A DNA stretch of 64,000 nucleotides from Micromonospora arborensis (lineage in GTDB: Bacteria; Actinomycetota; Actinomycetes; Mycobacteriales; Micromonosporaceae): assembly GCF_003205615.1 (NCBI RefSeq), contig NZ_PYBV01000005.1, positions 179,452-243,451 of the forward strand. The letters are read 5' to 3'. The notes under the pieces are model-generated. The model ran no database searches. It saw nothing but the letters and a program-made list of their open reading frames with translations, and was not told the DNA's origin. Positions 1 to 8,904 of the stretch are shown one piece after another. The translations under genes and the position numbers were made by a program. How positions within the stretch are numbered: position 1 is the stretch's first letter; every line of letters starts with the position of its first letter.

Positions 1-1462
1 CGGGGGCCCGAACGGCTGCGGTCCGATAGTGGCCGAGCGATTCCATCAGGAACCGCCGCGTGTAGGCGAGGTGTGCCAGTGCCCGGGCCAGTCGGTGCGG
101 CAGCTCACCCGGGCCGTCGGGGGCGACGGCGAGGGCAGCTCGCAGATCGTCGGCGACACCGTCGAACTCTTCGTACCACTCGTCGCCGTCCAGCCTCGTC
201 TCCAGCTCCGAGGCGACCTCCGTCGCCCAACGCAGGTGCCGGTCCTGGACCTCCGGCCGCTCACCCGACACGTCAAGCTGCTCGACGGCGAACGCGCGCA
301 CCGTCTGCAGCATTCGCCACCGGGCCGCTCCACCCCAGCGGTGCACGCTGACCAGGCTCTTGTCCGCCAGCCTGCCGAGCACGTCGGCAACCACACCGCG
401 GGTGCTCCCGGCCGGGCTCACCCCGGCGGCGGCGGTGAGGTCGAACGCCCCGGCGAAGACGGCGAGCCGCCGGAACAGCGCCCTTTCCTCGTCATCGAGC
501 AGGTCGTGGCTCCAGCCGATGACCGCGCGCAGCGAGTGGTGCCGCTCGTCCACACCCCTGCCGCCGGCCACCAGCCGTAGCTGGTCGTCGAGCGCGGCCA
601 GCAACCCGTCCTCGCCCAGGGTGGCACTGCGGGCGGCGGCCAACTCGATCGCCAGCGGCATGCCGTCCAGTCGCGCGCACAGCTTGGCGACCACCACGGG
701 GTCCGCACCGAACCCGGGGTTCGCGGCGGTGGCGCGGTCGACGAAGAGCCGCTCGGCGTCGGACTCCAGCGGCAGCGGACCCAGCGGTACGGCACGCTCA
801 CCTCGTACGCCGAGGCGTTCCCTGCTGGTGGCGAGGATGTGGGTGCCCGGGCAGGCGGCCAGCACACGCTCCGCGAACGGTGCCACCACGTCGATCACAT
901 GCTCGCAGTTGTCCAGCACCAGCAGCGATCGGCTCTCTCCGAGTCGCTCCACCACCGCGTCCTCCAGCGACTGCTGGGGGCGCTCGCTGACGCCGAGCGC
1001 ACTGGCCACCGCCTGTGCGACGTACCCGTCACGCGCCGCGACGAGGTCGACGAACGCCCCGCCGGCGGGAAAGGAGGGTCCGGCCGCCCCGGCGATCTGG
1101 CCGGCCAGGCGGGTCTTCCCCATCCCGCCTGGTCCCACCACGGTCACGAGTCGGACGCCGCGCAGCGTCTCCATCAGGTGCTCGCGTTCCGCGCTCCTGC
1201 CGACGAACGTGGTGAGCGCCGATGGAATCCCGGCCAGACGCCCCGGTACCGGCGCCCCCGCCTGCACCTGTACGGCGAGTTCGCCGAGCGCCCTCCGGTC
1301 GGCCACGCCGTACTTGCGCAGCAGTGAGGAGACGTGGTTCTCCACGGTCCGCACGGAGATGTGCAGCCGGCCGGCGATGTCGGCGTTGGACAGGCGCGCG
1401 CCGAGCATGACGAGCACCTCGATTTCCCGCTTCGACGCTCCGGCGGGATGGGTGACGTCCAT
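1..1462 (-). CDS. LuxR-HTH / NB-ARC ATPase regulator (3' end beyond window)
   Basis: This is a probable signal-responsive transcription factor that couples nucleotide binding to DNA binding. The frame stays open from the ATG at 1462 to the left edge, giving 487 codons without the C-terminus. Residues 8-58 form a LuxR/GerE helix-turn-helix (SNADIAGRLHISVRTVENHV). A Walker A motif GPGGMGKT lies at 110-117 and a Walker B-like SLLVLDNCEH follows, as in COG3903-type ATPases, and the visible remainder looks helical. The HTH is at the N-terminus, whereas classical LAL regulators carry it at the C-terminus. The next gene is divergent. The ligand and target genes cannot be read from sequence. Confidence 0.85.
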   Translation of the reverse strand, partial: MDVTHPAGASKREIEVLVMLGARLSNADIAGRLHISVRTVENHVSSLLRKYGVADRRALGELAVQVQAGAPVPGRLAGIPSALTTFVGRSAEREHLMETLRGVRLVTVVGPGGMGKTRLAGQIAGAAGPSFPAGGAFVDLVAARDGYVAQAVASALGVSERPQQSLEDAVVERLGESRSLLVLDNCEHVIDVVAPFAERVLAACPGTHILATSRERLGVRGERAVPLGPLPLESDAERLFVDRATAANPGFGADPVVVAKLCARLDGMPLAIELAAARSATLGEDGLLAALDDQLRLVAGGRGVDERHHSLRAVIGWSHDLLDDEERALFRRLAVFAGAFDLTAAAGVSPAGSTRGVVADVLGRLADKSLVSVHRWGGAARWRMLQTVRAFAVEQLDVSGERPEVQDRHLRWATEVASELETRLDGDEWYEEFDGVADDLRAALAVAPDGPGELPHRLARALAHLAYTRRFLMESLGHYRTAAVRAP

Positions 1463-1596
1463 CGCGCCATCATGCCCGACGCTCGATCACTGGTGCGTAG
1501 TCCAATGAGTGGTGGATTGCGTGGCCGCCACCGATGCCCGTCGTACCCGGCGTGTCGCAGGCTCTAGCTGAGCTACCGAGACCATTGGGAGACACC

Positions 1597-2193
1597 ATGG
1601 GGCGCATCGTTCTGTCCATCTTCACCAGCGCCGACGGGGTCGTCGGCGACCCGCAGCGGTTCACCTTCCAGTTCGTCAGCGAGGACTCGATGCGGACCGG
1701 GCTGGCGCAACTGCGGGCCGCCGACGCGCTGCTGCTGGGCCGGGTCACCTATGAGGGGTTCGCCGCGTCCTGGCCGACCATGACCGACGAGGCCGGCTTC
1801 GCCGACAAGATGAACACCATGCCCAAGTACGTCGTCTCGACGACGCTGGACCGGGGCGAGTGGAACAACACCACCGTCATCAGCGAGAACGTCGCCGAGG
1901 CGATCGCCAAGCTGAAGGCCGAGGTGGACGGAGACATCCTGGTCTACGGCAGCGTCGCGCTGGTCAGGTGGCTGCTGCGCAACGAACTCGTCGACGAACT
2001 GCGTCTGGTCACCTACCCCGTCGTGATGGGCGGTGGCGTGCGCCTCTTTGCGGAGTCGAACGAGCCGGCAGTCCTCCGACTGGTCGACGCACAGGCGTTC
2101 GACTCGGGCGTGGTCGTGCTGACCTACGCCCCCACCAGGGACAAGCTCGTCGGGTGGGGGCAGGAGCCCGAGGCCCCGGGCGGTGAAGACTGA
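1597..2193 (+). CDS. RibD C-terminal/dihydrofolate reductase-like protein
   Basis: This 198-residue protein belongs to the RibD-C/DHFR-like fold (COG0262 type), of which only a few members have a known substrate; an NADPH-dependent reductase role is likely but not proven. It begins MGRIVLSIFTSADGVVGDP, the typical first strand, followed by LLLGRVTYEGF and near the end VYGSVALVRWLL and YPVVMGGGVRLF. The ATG at 1597 has GGGAG about 7 bases upstream and fits the family N-terminus, so an upstream extension in frame is unlikely. A second member of the family is at 39326. The gene is divergent from the LuxR-type regulator. Confidence 0.9.
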   Translation: MGRIVLSIFTSADGVVGDPQRFTFQFVSEDSMRTGLAQLRAADALLLGRVTYEGFAASWPTMTDEAGFADKMNTMPKYVVSTTLDRGEWNNTTVISENVAEAIAKLKAEVDGDILVYGSVALVRWLLRNELVDELRLVTYPVVMGGGVRLFAESNEPAVLRLVDAQAFDSGVVVLTYAPTRDKLVGWGQEPEAPGGED

Positions 2194-2274
2194 GGCGGGG
2201 TGGCGCTCGACCCTCGCCTACGACACGATCTGCAGGCCCGTGCTCTCCAGTGAACAGTGATGAAGGAGAAGACC

Positions 2275-2619
2275 GTGAACGACGATGTCACCCAGTACAT
2301 CAACAAGACGCAGCCGTGGCAGATCGACGTCTGCGAGAAGCTACGGGCGATGATCGGACAAACCGTCCCAGGTGTCGAGGAACAGTTTCAGTACGGCAAG
2401 CCGCACTACGTCAAGAACGGCAACTACGCGGCGGTCATCGCGGTAGCCAAGTCCAAGATCTCATTCATGGTCTTCAACGCGAAGGACATCCCTGAGGTCA
2501 AGGGATTCCTGCGGGCAATGGGCAACGGCGAACGCAAGACCGTCGACATCACCGAGGGGCAGGACGTCGACTACGACGCACTCGCCGGCATCCTCGCGAA
2601 GACCTCTGCCGCGCTGTAG
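2275..2619 (+). CDS. DUF1801 domain protein
   Basis: This 114-residue cytoplasmic protein has the DUF1801 (YdhG-like) pattern: an N-terminal helix VCEKLRAMIGQTVPGVEEQ, then QYGKPHYVKNG and AVAKSKISFMVFNAKD, and a C-terminal helix. The family's biochemical function is not established. The GTG at 2275 is preferred because AAGGAG (2263-2268) lies six bases ahead; the in-frame GTG/ATG at 2257/2260 would place that ribosome site inside the gene. It follows the RibD-like gene by 81 bp on the same strand and may share its transcript. Confidence 0.85.
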   Translation: MNDDVTQYINKTQPWQIDVCEKLRAMIGQTVPGVEEQFQYGKPHYVKNGNYAAVIAVAKSKISFMVFNAKDIPEVKGFLRAMGNGERKTVDITEGQDVDYDALAGILAKTSAAL

Positions 2620-2734
2620 CCGCCAGCGGGTCTGCCGTGGCCGGGTCTGATCGGTCTGATCCGCGTCAGCCGGGGTCGGTGCCCACGAAGTCTGACCCGT
2701 CCGCGCTCGTGGCCGCCGCCCGGCAGGCCGACGT

Positions 2735-3628
2735 TCAGTCTGTGGCCGTCAGCCGGCCGGTCTCGTCGCCCTGGGCGTCAAGGAGCACCAGGACCTCACC
2801 GCCGAGGCCGGCCCGTCTGGCCGTCGTGAGCCACTGGCCGACCGGCACGCTGTCCGTGCAGAACGCCAGCGTGACCCCTCTCGCAGTGGCGAGCAGGGCA
2901 CCGCCGGCACCGCTGATCCACCGACCGCTCTCGCCGTTGCACCCGTCGGAACCGCGCCACTCACCGTCTGCGGTGAACTCCACGTACGCCGCCTTGTGCC
3001 CGCTGAGGGGCACCCAGCGACCCACCAGCCGGCCTTGATCCGTGGGAACAAGCGTCACCGGTAGTGCGACAGCGGGTGCCAGGGCTCGCCGAGCCTCATC
3101 GGTAACCAGCGGTGGTGCCAGCACCGAGTCGGCCAGGTTCGGCTCGGGGGTCGGTGTCGCCCCGGGAACCAGCCGGGCAACCGGTTGCCTCCCCTCGTCC
3201 AACAGGACGGGTAGCCCCTTGCCGTCGAACTGGTACGCCGTCACACGCCGCAGCCACCCGGGCGTCTCCTGACTGGCCTTTTCGCAGCCAGGGATGCCTT
3301 CGACGGCGTCAGTGGAAGCCTGCCAGATGTCGGCGAGAAAGGCACCTTCGCTGTTGGCCCGCCAGGTCCCGCCCAGGGTGCCGCAGCGGGTGCCGACCAG
3401 GTGCAGCTCGCCACCTGCGAGGTGCAGGATCTTGCCCGCGCCGGGGTCGGCAACGTCAACGAGCGTCCAAGCCCCGATCAGCGACTCCGGCGCCAACGGC
3501 ACCACGACACCCGCGGTGCCCGACAGCGGCGGCCGTGGAGCCACGGGCTCCGAGTTGCCCTGCCGACCGCATCCGCTGAGCAGCAGACTCAGCACGGCCA
3601 ACGTCGCCAGGCGGCCCTGACCAGCCAT
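2735..3628 (-). CDS. Secreted lipoprotein with two META/HslJ-like domains
   Basis: This is a 297-residue predicted lipoprotein. The ATG at 3628 has AAGGAG seven bases upstream, followed by a signal peptide ending in the lipobox LLSGC, so the mature protein should be lipid-anchored outside the membrane. It has two similar beta-rich units: LIGAWTLVDVADPG..LGGTWRANSEG, and LVGRWVPLSGHKAAYVEFTADGEW..GSDGCNGESGRW. The second matches the META/HslJ pattern (TADGEWRGSDGCN). An open frame runs upstream to 3679, but the signal peptide and ribosome site fix the start at 3628. The role is unknown; META proteins are often linked to envelope stress. Confidence 0.75.
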   Translation of the reverse strand: MAGQGRLATLAVLSLLLSGCGRQGNSEPVAPRPPLSGTAGVVVPLAPESLIGAWTLVDVADPGAGKILHLAGGELHLVGTRCGTLGGTWRANSEGAFLADIWQASTDAVEGIPGCEKASQETPGWLRRVTAYQFDGKGLPVLLDEGRQPVARLVPGATPTPEPNLADSVLAPPLVTDEARRALAPAVALPVTLVPTDQGRLVGRWVPLSGHKAAYVEFTADGEWRGSDGCNGESGRWISGAGGALLATARGVTLAFCTDSVPVGQWLTTARRAGLGGEVLVLLDAQGDETGRLTATD

Positions 3629-3841
3629 CTCGGTTCTCCTTCCCGGTCTCCCGGCACCCCCGGCGGGGCCGTACGGCACACGCGGTGGGTGCCTGCACCT
3701 GCTCCTCCCAACGGCTCGTCGGGGCGTCGGATGCGCCGGCGAGTTCGTGGGACCGCCACTCCGTCACCTACCCAACGCGGCGGGAGCCTGGACGGGGGAC
3801 GAGCCGGAAGTCGTCCGAAGTCGAACACCAGCCGTTCACGC

Positions 3842-4471
3842 TCAGGTCTCGCTGGTGATCGGCTGCCGGAGGATGGTGCGCCGCCTGTCGGGTGCGACCT
3901 TCCGAAAGTCGCTGAGATAGATCTCGTGGTGGGTGCCGGCCATGCGGAGGCGGTGTCCGGGGATGAACTCCTCATGCAGTCGTGCGAGCACGTCGGCCTC
4001 CTCGTCGAAGGAACCGACGTGCAGCGTCTGCACGCAGCGCCCCTCGGTCAGCGTCTGGAGGCGGACGTCGTCCAGGCGCGCTGGTCGGTGCTTCGCCCCG
4101 GCCTGCTCGACGGCGGCGGCGAACATGGTCTGGTCGATCCAGACCGGAACCATGAGCATCAGCGTCCAGTCCCACTGGGACTTGTCCCGGTCGGTGGTGA
4201 AGGAGGCCATGTCCTCGGCCCACCACAGGCCCTCCAACGGCGGGACGACGTAGTCCCGCATGAGGGTGCGCTTGCTGGCGAACTTCAGCTTGTACGCCAC
4301 GGGGTAGAGCGTCTCGATCGCCTCGGTGAAGGCGGGCGAGGTATTCGGATCGCCGTGGCCGTCGACCATGAGGTACTGCAGATCGGGTACGTCGACCATC
4401 CGGAACTGGCCCCGATGCGCTTGATAGGCGTCGAGAGTTATCTTGAAGTCGATCTTCTCGTCGCCGGTCAC
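3842..4471 (-). CDS. GyrI-like small-molecule-binding domain protein
   Basis: This 209-residue cytoplasmic protein has the GyrI-like/SOUL-type ligand-binding pattern: FRMVDVPDLQYLMVDGHGDP near the start, AYKLKFAS, YVVPPLEGLWW, and HEEFIPGHRLRMAGTHHEIYLSDFRK at the end. Free-standing members are thought to bind or hydrolyse small toxic molecules, but the ligand here is unknown. The GTG start at 4471 overlaps the stop of the upstream glycosyltransferase gene as GTGA, indicating translational coupling. No DNA-binding domain is present. Confidence 0.8.
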   Translation of the reverse strand: MTGDEKIDFKITLDAYQAHRGQFRMVDVPDLQYLMVDGHGDPNTSPAFTEAIETLYPVAYKLKFASKRTLMRDYVVPPLEGLWWAEDMASFTTDRDKSQWDWTLMLMVPVWIDQTMFAAAVEQAGAKHRPARLDDVRLQTLTEGRCVQTLHVGSFDEEADVLARLHEEFIPGHRLRMAGTHHEIYLSDFRKVAPDRRRTILRQPITSET

Positions 4472-5583
4472 GAGGTCTCCGGCCGCCGGGCGCCGGGGGG
4501 ACGCCGGGGTGGGTCCTCCCGGGTTGGCACCGCCTGCTGGCCCCGCTCGGTCGACCGTGCCCCGGGCCGGGTCGGCATCCGTGGCGCCTCGCCGGTCTCC
4601 GTGGCCAGGTGCTCGGTCTCCTGCACCAGATAGTGCGGTCGGCGCTTGGTCTCGTAATAGATCCGGCCGATGTACTCCCCGATCACTCCCAGGATCGTCA
4701 TCTGGATGCCGCCGAGCCCGATGACGCTGACGATGATGGTGGTGTAGCCGGGGACGTCGATGCCCTTCTCGACGGCGTCCGCGACGACCCAGATCATGTA
4801 GGCCAACGCGATGAGGGTGAGGAACAGGCCGCCGTAGATCGCCAGGCGCAGCGGCCGGTTGTTGAACGACAGCAGGCCGTCGAACGCGTAGTTGAAGAGC
4901 TTGCTGAAACTCCACCGGCTCTGCCCCGACTGCCGGGTCTCGTTGTGATGGGCCACCACCACCGTCCGGAAGCCGATCCAGGAGAACAGCCCCTTGGAGA
5001 AACGGTTGTATTCCGGCATCGCCAGGATCGCGTCCACCGCGAGCCGGGACAGCAACCGGAAGTCACCCGCCCCGTCCAGCAGGCGCACATCGATCCACCA
5101 GTTGATCACGCGGTAGAAGGACCGCGAAGCGACCATTCGCACGAACCGGTCACCGCGCCGGTCCCGGCGGGCGATCACCTGGTCGAAGCCCTGCTGGTAC
5201 AGCGCCACCATCTGGGGCAGCATCCGCGGTGGGTGCTGCAGGTCGGCGTCCATGATGACGACCGCGTCGCCGGTGGCCCGCTGCAGACCGGCGAGCATCG
5301 CCGCCTCCTTGCCGAAGTTTCGGCTCAGCGAGGTGTAGCAGACAGCGGGGTCGGCGGCGGCGAGCCGGCGCAGCGCCGCGAGGGTGCCGTCCTCGCTGCC
5401 GTCGTCGACGTACACCACCTCGACGTCCACGTCGGGCAGGTCGGCGAGCGCGGCGCTCACGGTCTCGTGCAACCGCTCCACCGACGCTTCCTCGTTGAAG
5501 CACGGCACCACGACGGACAGTCGCACCCTCGTCACCCGGCCCGGCCCGTGGCCGGGCACCTGCCGCCGGCACGCCCGGCGCAC
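4468..5583 (-). CDS. GT2 polyprenyl-phosphate glycosyltransferase (GtrB/DPM1-like)
   Basis: This 371-residue membrane-associated glycosyltransferase probably transfers a sugar from a nucleotide donor to polyprenyl phosphate. Evidence: the start of the GT-A fold LSVVVPCFNEE, EVVYVDDGSEDGT, VIMDADLQHPP (the DXD-like metal site), the RQSGQSRWSF..LFNYAFDGL segment typical of GtrB/ArnC-type enzymes, and two C-terminal membrane helices (LAIYGGLFLTLIALAYMIW and TTIIVSVIGLGGIQMTILGVI). The tail is Pro/Arg-rich. The start is uncertain: GTG at 5583 gives the longest form, GTG at 5535 or 5526 sits closer to the conserved core, and none has a strong ribosome site. It lies 6 bp after a polytopic membrane protein gene, the typical partner. 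Confidence 0.88.
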   Translation of the reverse strand: MRRACRRQVPGHGPGRVTRVRLSVVVPCFNEEASVERLHETVSAALADLPDVDVEVVYVDDGSEDGTLAALRRLAAADPAVCYTSLSRNFGKEAAMLAGLQRATGDAVVIMDADLQHPPRMLPQMVALYQQGFDQVIARRDRRGDRFVRMVASRSFYRVINWWIDVRLLDGAGDFRLLSRLAVDAILAMPEYNRFSKGLFSWIGFRTVVVAHHNETRQSGQSRWSFSKLFNYAFDGLLSFNNRPLRLAIYGGLFLTLIALAYMIWVVADAVEKGIDVPGYTTIIVSVIGLGGIQMTILGVIGEYIGRIYYETKRRPHYLVQETEHLATETGEAPRMPTRPGARSTERGQQAVPTREDPPRRPPGARRPETS

Positions 5584-5589
5584 CCCTGG

Positions 5590-7374
5590 TCAGAGGCGGT
5601 AGAGCAGCGTGCCATCGAGATCCTCCCGGGTGATGCCCAGTCCGTCGATGGAACGGGCCTCGATACCCTCCCACGGCGTGCCCCCGGCACGGCTCGGCAC
5701 GACCATCACCGACCGCACGCCGATGCCCCGCAGGTATGCCACGCTGCCCTGGTCAGGGAACGATGCCACGGCCGTCCGGGTCTGCGCCTGGCTGACCGGC
5801 TCGAAACCGGCCAGCCCGTTGGTCACCCGTGGGAACCCGTCGGTCGACCACAACATGTACGTCAGGTCGCCCACACCGCCGGCGGGCAGCACCAGCAGCG
5901 GCTCCTGCGCCGCCCGCATCGCGGCCGGGGCCTGCGGCACGGTCGGGTGGGGTGTCCGGTTGACGCCCTCCAGAGTCACCATGGTCAGCGGCACCAGCAG
6001 GACCAGCGGCATGACGAACCGCGTCCAGCGGCGGGTCGAGGGCTGGCCCGACGACTCGGCCAGCGCCGTCACCGCTCCGGCGGCGAGCACCGCCAGCAGC
6101 AGGCTGGTCCAGTGCATCATCCGGCCCGGTGTGCGCAACGCGTCCCAGCCCGGCAGGTGCAGCGACAGAGTCAGATAGCCCGGATCCCCGTCACCGCCGA
6201 GGGTGGCGCCCAAGCCCAGCAGCACCGTGCCGAGCACGCCCAGCCCCAGCGCCACCTGGTGCCGAAGCCGGAACACCGAGAAGAACAGCCCCGCGGCAGC
6301 CAGCCCGATCAGCGTCATCCCCGGCAGCAGCGCCATCTCCGGGGGCCAGGACAACTGTTCGCGTGCGGCCGCGTGCGGCTCACCCCACAACCACGAGTCC
6401 GCCGGCGCGGTGACGAACCCGATCAGCGGAGGCGAGAACATCTTCGTCCAGTCCAGCGTCCGCTCGGCCTGCGGGTTGAGGTCGACGACGCGCAGGTAGA
6501 CCAGGCCGAGCAACAGCGTCACCGCGCCGAACACGGCCCCACCGGCCAGATCCGCGAGCAGCAGCCGCCGGCCGAACGGCGGGCGTTCCCGCTTGCGCCA
6601 CCAGGACCAGCCGTAGCAGCCGGCCGCCACCAGCACCGCGGCCAGCAGGAAATACACCAGCGGCAGGCCGATGCCGAAGCCGAGGGTGATCTGCCAGGCG
6701 GCGACAAGCCACCCGGCCAACGCCCAGCCGGGCCGTCGTCGCTCCGGCCGGTACCCGTGGCGCAACGACCAGCCGTGACCACGGGCCAGCATCGCCAGGG
6801 ACAACGCGATTCCCGCGCTGGACAGGATGTTCAGGTGACCGGAGTGCGCCAACCGCCACGGCGCGTACGCCCACGCGACCCCCGCGACGGCCCCGCCCCA
6901 CCGGTTCGCCCCGAGTTGCCGGGCCAGCGCGTACGCCCCGAGGGACGCCAGCGCGTGCAGCAACACGTACAGCACGTTGTATCGGATTATGGCGGCCTCG
7001 ACGCCGGAGCCGAGCATCCCGATCGGGGCGTACCCGAGCAGGGTGTCGCTGTAGGCGTACGTGTACTTCTCGGGGTAGAACGTGTTCGAGTGCCAGAGGT
7101 CGAGCGGATTGCTGAGAAGCGCGTGCCCAGACCAGGCGACCTGCCACGCCTGCAACGTGGGGTCGCCGAGGTCGCCGGGGATCGTGCTCGCCGGATGCCG
7201 AAGCGTCGGCCAGGTCAGCACCACCGCCAGCAGCAGGCTCGCCAGTGCCGCCAACGTCCATTCGTGCCGGGCCCAGCGCCACCGGCCCCGCCCGCCCGGA
7301 GTCGGGTCGTCGGAGGTCTGTTCGGGGCTCGCGTTTTCGGCATCCTGCCGGGCGACGGTGGAGCGGGTATTCAC
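5590..7374 (-). CDS. Polytopic membrane protein, GT-C/YfhO-like glycosyltransferase
   Basis: This 594-residue protein has about 11-12 hydrophobic segments and a large extracytoplasmic C-terminal part. The first loop after helix 1 reads TWPTLRHPASTIPGDLGDP, similar to GT-C fold enzymes that use lipid-linked sugars and carry acidic residues in that loop. The GTG at 7374 is chosen because GGAGAGG lies nine bases upstream; the frame remains open to 7602. The GT2 gene begins 6 bp downstream, so one protein may make the polyprenyl-sugar that the other uses to modify a cell-surface polymer. The acceptor is unknown, and the exact GT-C family cannot be set by eye. Confidence 0.75.
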   Translation of the reverse strand: MNTRSTVARQDAENASPEQTSDDPTPGGRGRWRWARHEWTLAALASLLLAVVLTWPTLRHPASTIPGDLGDPTLQAWQVAWSGHALLSNPLDLWHSNTFYPEKYTYAYSDTLLGYAPIGMLGSGVEAAIIRYNVLYVLLHALASLGAYALARQLGANRWGGAVAGVAWAYAPWRLAHSGHLNILSSAGIALSLAMLARGHGWSLRHGYRPERRRPGWALAGWLVAAWQITLGFGIGLPLVYFLLAAVLVAAGCYGWSWWRKRERPPFGRRLLLADLAGGAVFGAVTLLLGLVYLRVVDLNPQAERTLDWTKMFSPPLIGFVTAPADSWLWGEPHAAAREQLSWPPEMALLPGMTLIGLAAAGLFFSVFRLRHQVALGLGVLGTVLLGLGATLGGDGDPGYLTLSLHLPGWDALRTPGRMMHWTSLLLAVLAAGAVTALAESSGQPSTRRWTRFVMPLVLLVPLTMVTLEGVNRTPHPTVPQAPAAMRAAQEPLLVLPAGGVGDLTYMLWSTDGFPRVTNGLAGFEPVSQAQTRTAVASFPDQGSVAYLRGIGVRSVMVVPSRAGGTPWEGIEARSIDGLGITREDLDGTLLYRL

Positions 7375-7567
7375 GGAATAGATCCTCTCCGATGACCTGC
7401 ACCTTGTCCACCGGTTGTCCGAACGGTGGATCCTCGCGCCGACCGTTCCGATGATGTCGGAGCGCCCTCCGCGGAACGAGGGATCTCCTGCCCCAGCAAC
7501 GGCCGAGTGACTGTCCGGGTGACAACTGGTACGAGCAGCGGCGCGCAACCACCGTCGCTGGAGGCGG

Positions 7568-8023
7568 TCACTGCTGGAACACCAGGACCCAGTCGGCGAC
7601 ACAGGCGGGTCTGGTCTCGCCCTCGATCTCCACCCGCATCTGCACGACGACCCGGCACCCGCCGGCCATTCGGCGGGCCTCCAAAAGGGTCGCCGCGCCG
7701 CGCACCCGTGCGCCGGCCGGAACCGGAGCGCGGAGGCGCACCTTGTTCAGCCCGGCGTTGATGACCAGGCCGACGCCGTCGACCTCGACCAGTTCGGACA
7801 GGAAGGTGGCGCAGAGCGAGAGCGTGAGCATGCCGTGCGCGATTGTCGTCTGGAACGGGCTCTCCGCTGCCGCCCGCTCCTCGTCGACGTGTATCCACTG
7901 GTGGTCGCCGGTCGCCTCGGCGAACGTGTTGATCCGGGCCTGGTCGACGAGGTGCCATCCGGTCGTGCCGAGTGGTTGGCCGGCCCGTTGGAGCAGAGCG
8001 TCGATGTTGTCGTATCGGGTCAT
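7568..8023 (-). CDS. MaoC family dehydratase
   Basis: This 151-residue hot-dog-fold enzyme resembles NodN/MaoC (R)-specific enoyl hydratases. The catalytic Asp and His appear in FAEATGDHQWIHVDEERA, followed by TIAHGMLTLSL, the hallmark helix. Length matches single-domain MaoC proteins. The ATG at 8023 has AAGGTGG five bases ahead. It stands alone, without fatty-acid genes next to it, so the substrate acyl thioester is not evident. Confidence 0.9.
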   Translation of the reverse strand: MTRYDNIDALLQRAGQPLGTTGWHLVDQARINTFAEATGDHQWIHVDEERAAAESPFQTTIAHGMLTLSLCATFLSELVEVDGVGLVINAGLNKVRLRAPVPAGARVRGAATLLEARRMAGGCRVVVQMRVEIEGETRPACVADWVLVFQQ

Positions 8024-8106
8024 GCTGTCCACCTTTCCGGCAACGGCTGCCTGCCGTGACCCCGCCGCGGCACCCAGGCTTCGACAGTGGTGTCGCGGCG
8101 CCGCGG

Positions 8107-8805
8107 TCAGCTGACCGGCCCCGATGCCTCGTCTTCCCGGGAGAGGCGGCCACCCTTCCAGGTCACCGTGGTCAGCCGGGCACCGAGCAGCTTCCGCGCC
8201 CTGGCGACCTGACGCGCGTTCGCGTTGACCAACACCGCCTGCCCGGCGGCGGCAAGGACGGGCAGATCCGACAGTGAGTCGCTGTAGGCCACCCGCCAGG
8301 GCGGCGTCACACCCTGGGCGGCGAGCTGCACCACCTTGGTCGCCCCGTAGTTGTGCACGAGCAGCTTCGGCCCGTGGATGTGCGAGGCCACGAGTTCGAC
8401 CTCGGCGAGGCCGATCGCGTCGAGCACCGCGCGCGCCAGGGTGTGTTCGCAGCCGGTGACCACGACGACCCGGTCGCCCGCGTCGAGGTGGGTGCGGATC
8501 ATCTGCAGGCCGGGTGCAATGATCCGCTCGGGCTCGGCACCGAGGTCCGCTCCGAAACGCCCAAGTTCCGCCCGCAGCCGGTCCGCGCTGCGGCCCCGCA
8601 GGCCGATTCGGCTCATCCACCACGCCGCCCGCGGGCGGTAGGCGGGAATGGCGACCATGGGTGCGAGGAGGACAGCCAGGATGACGGCAACCGGCAATCG
8701 GGCACCCGCGAAAACAATGCGTCGCAGGAAAAGCCCGAACGCATCCCCGCGCAACAGTACGCCGTCGAAATCGAAGATGACGGTGGCGGCGGACGGTGCC
8801 CGCAT
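8107..8805 (-). CDS. HAD-superfamily (subclass IB) phosphatase
   Basis: This 232-residue HAD hydrolase has motif I VIFDFDGVLL (nucleophile and acid/base Asp), motif II VVVVTGCE, a Lys in ATKVVQL and motif IV YSDSLSDLPVL. Between motifs I and II a hydrophobic helix (LPVAVILAVLLAPMVAI) may associate with the membrane, as in other PSP/HAD-IB proteins. The ATG at 8805 has GGGAG 11 bases upstream; the open frame extends further but without family residues. The substrate is unknown; phosphoserine or a phospholipid head group are possibilities. The neighbour at 8905 is divergent. Confidence 0.85.
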   Translation of the reverse strand: MRAPSAATVIFDFDGVLLRGDAFGLFLRRIVFAGARLPVAVILAVLLAPMVAIPAYRPRAAWWMSRIGLRGRSADRLRAELGRFGADLGAEPERIIAPGLQMIRTHLDAGDRVVVVTGCEHTLARAVLDAIGLAEVELVASHIHGPKLLVHNYGATKVVQLAAQGVTPPWRVAYSDSLSDLPVLAAAGQAVLVNANARQVARARKLLGARLTTVTWKGGRLSREDEASGPVS

Positions 8806-8904
8806 TGGTCTATCGGCTCCCGCGCCACAGGTGATTCGACACGCGTCGATTGTACGGGTCGGGTTACGACAAGCGGTGGCCCGCGCAAGCAGGGGAGCGA
8901 GCGT

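Noticed and set aside
4609-7395. A 928-codon open frame opposite the GT2 and membrane protein genes
   Set aside because: Gln/Arg/His-rich mirror frame crossing two real genes.
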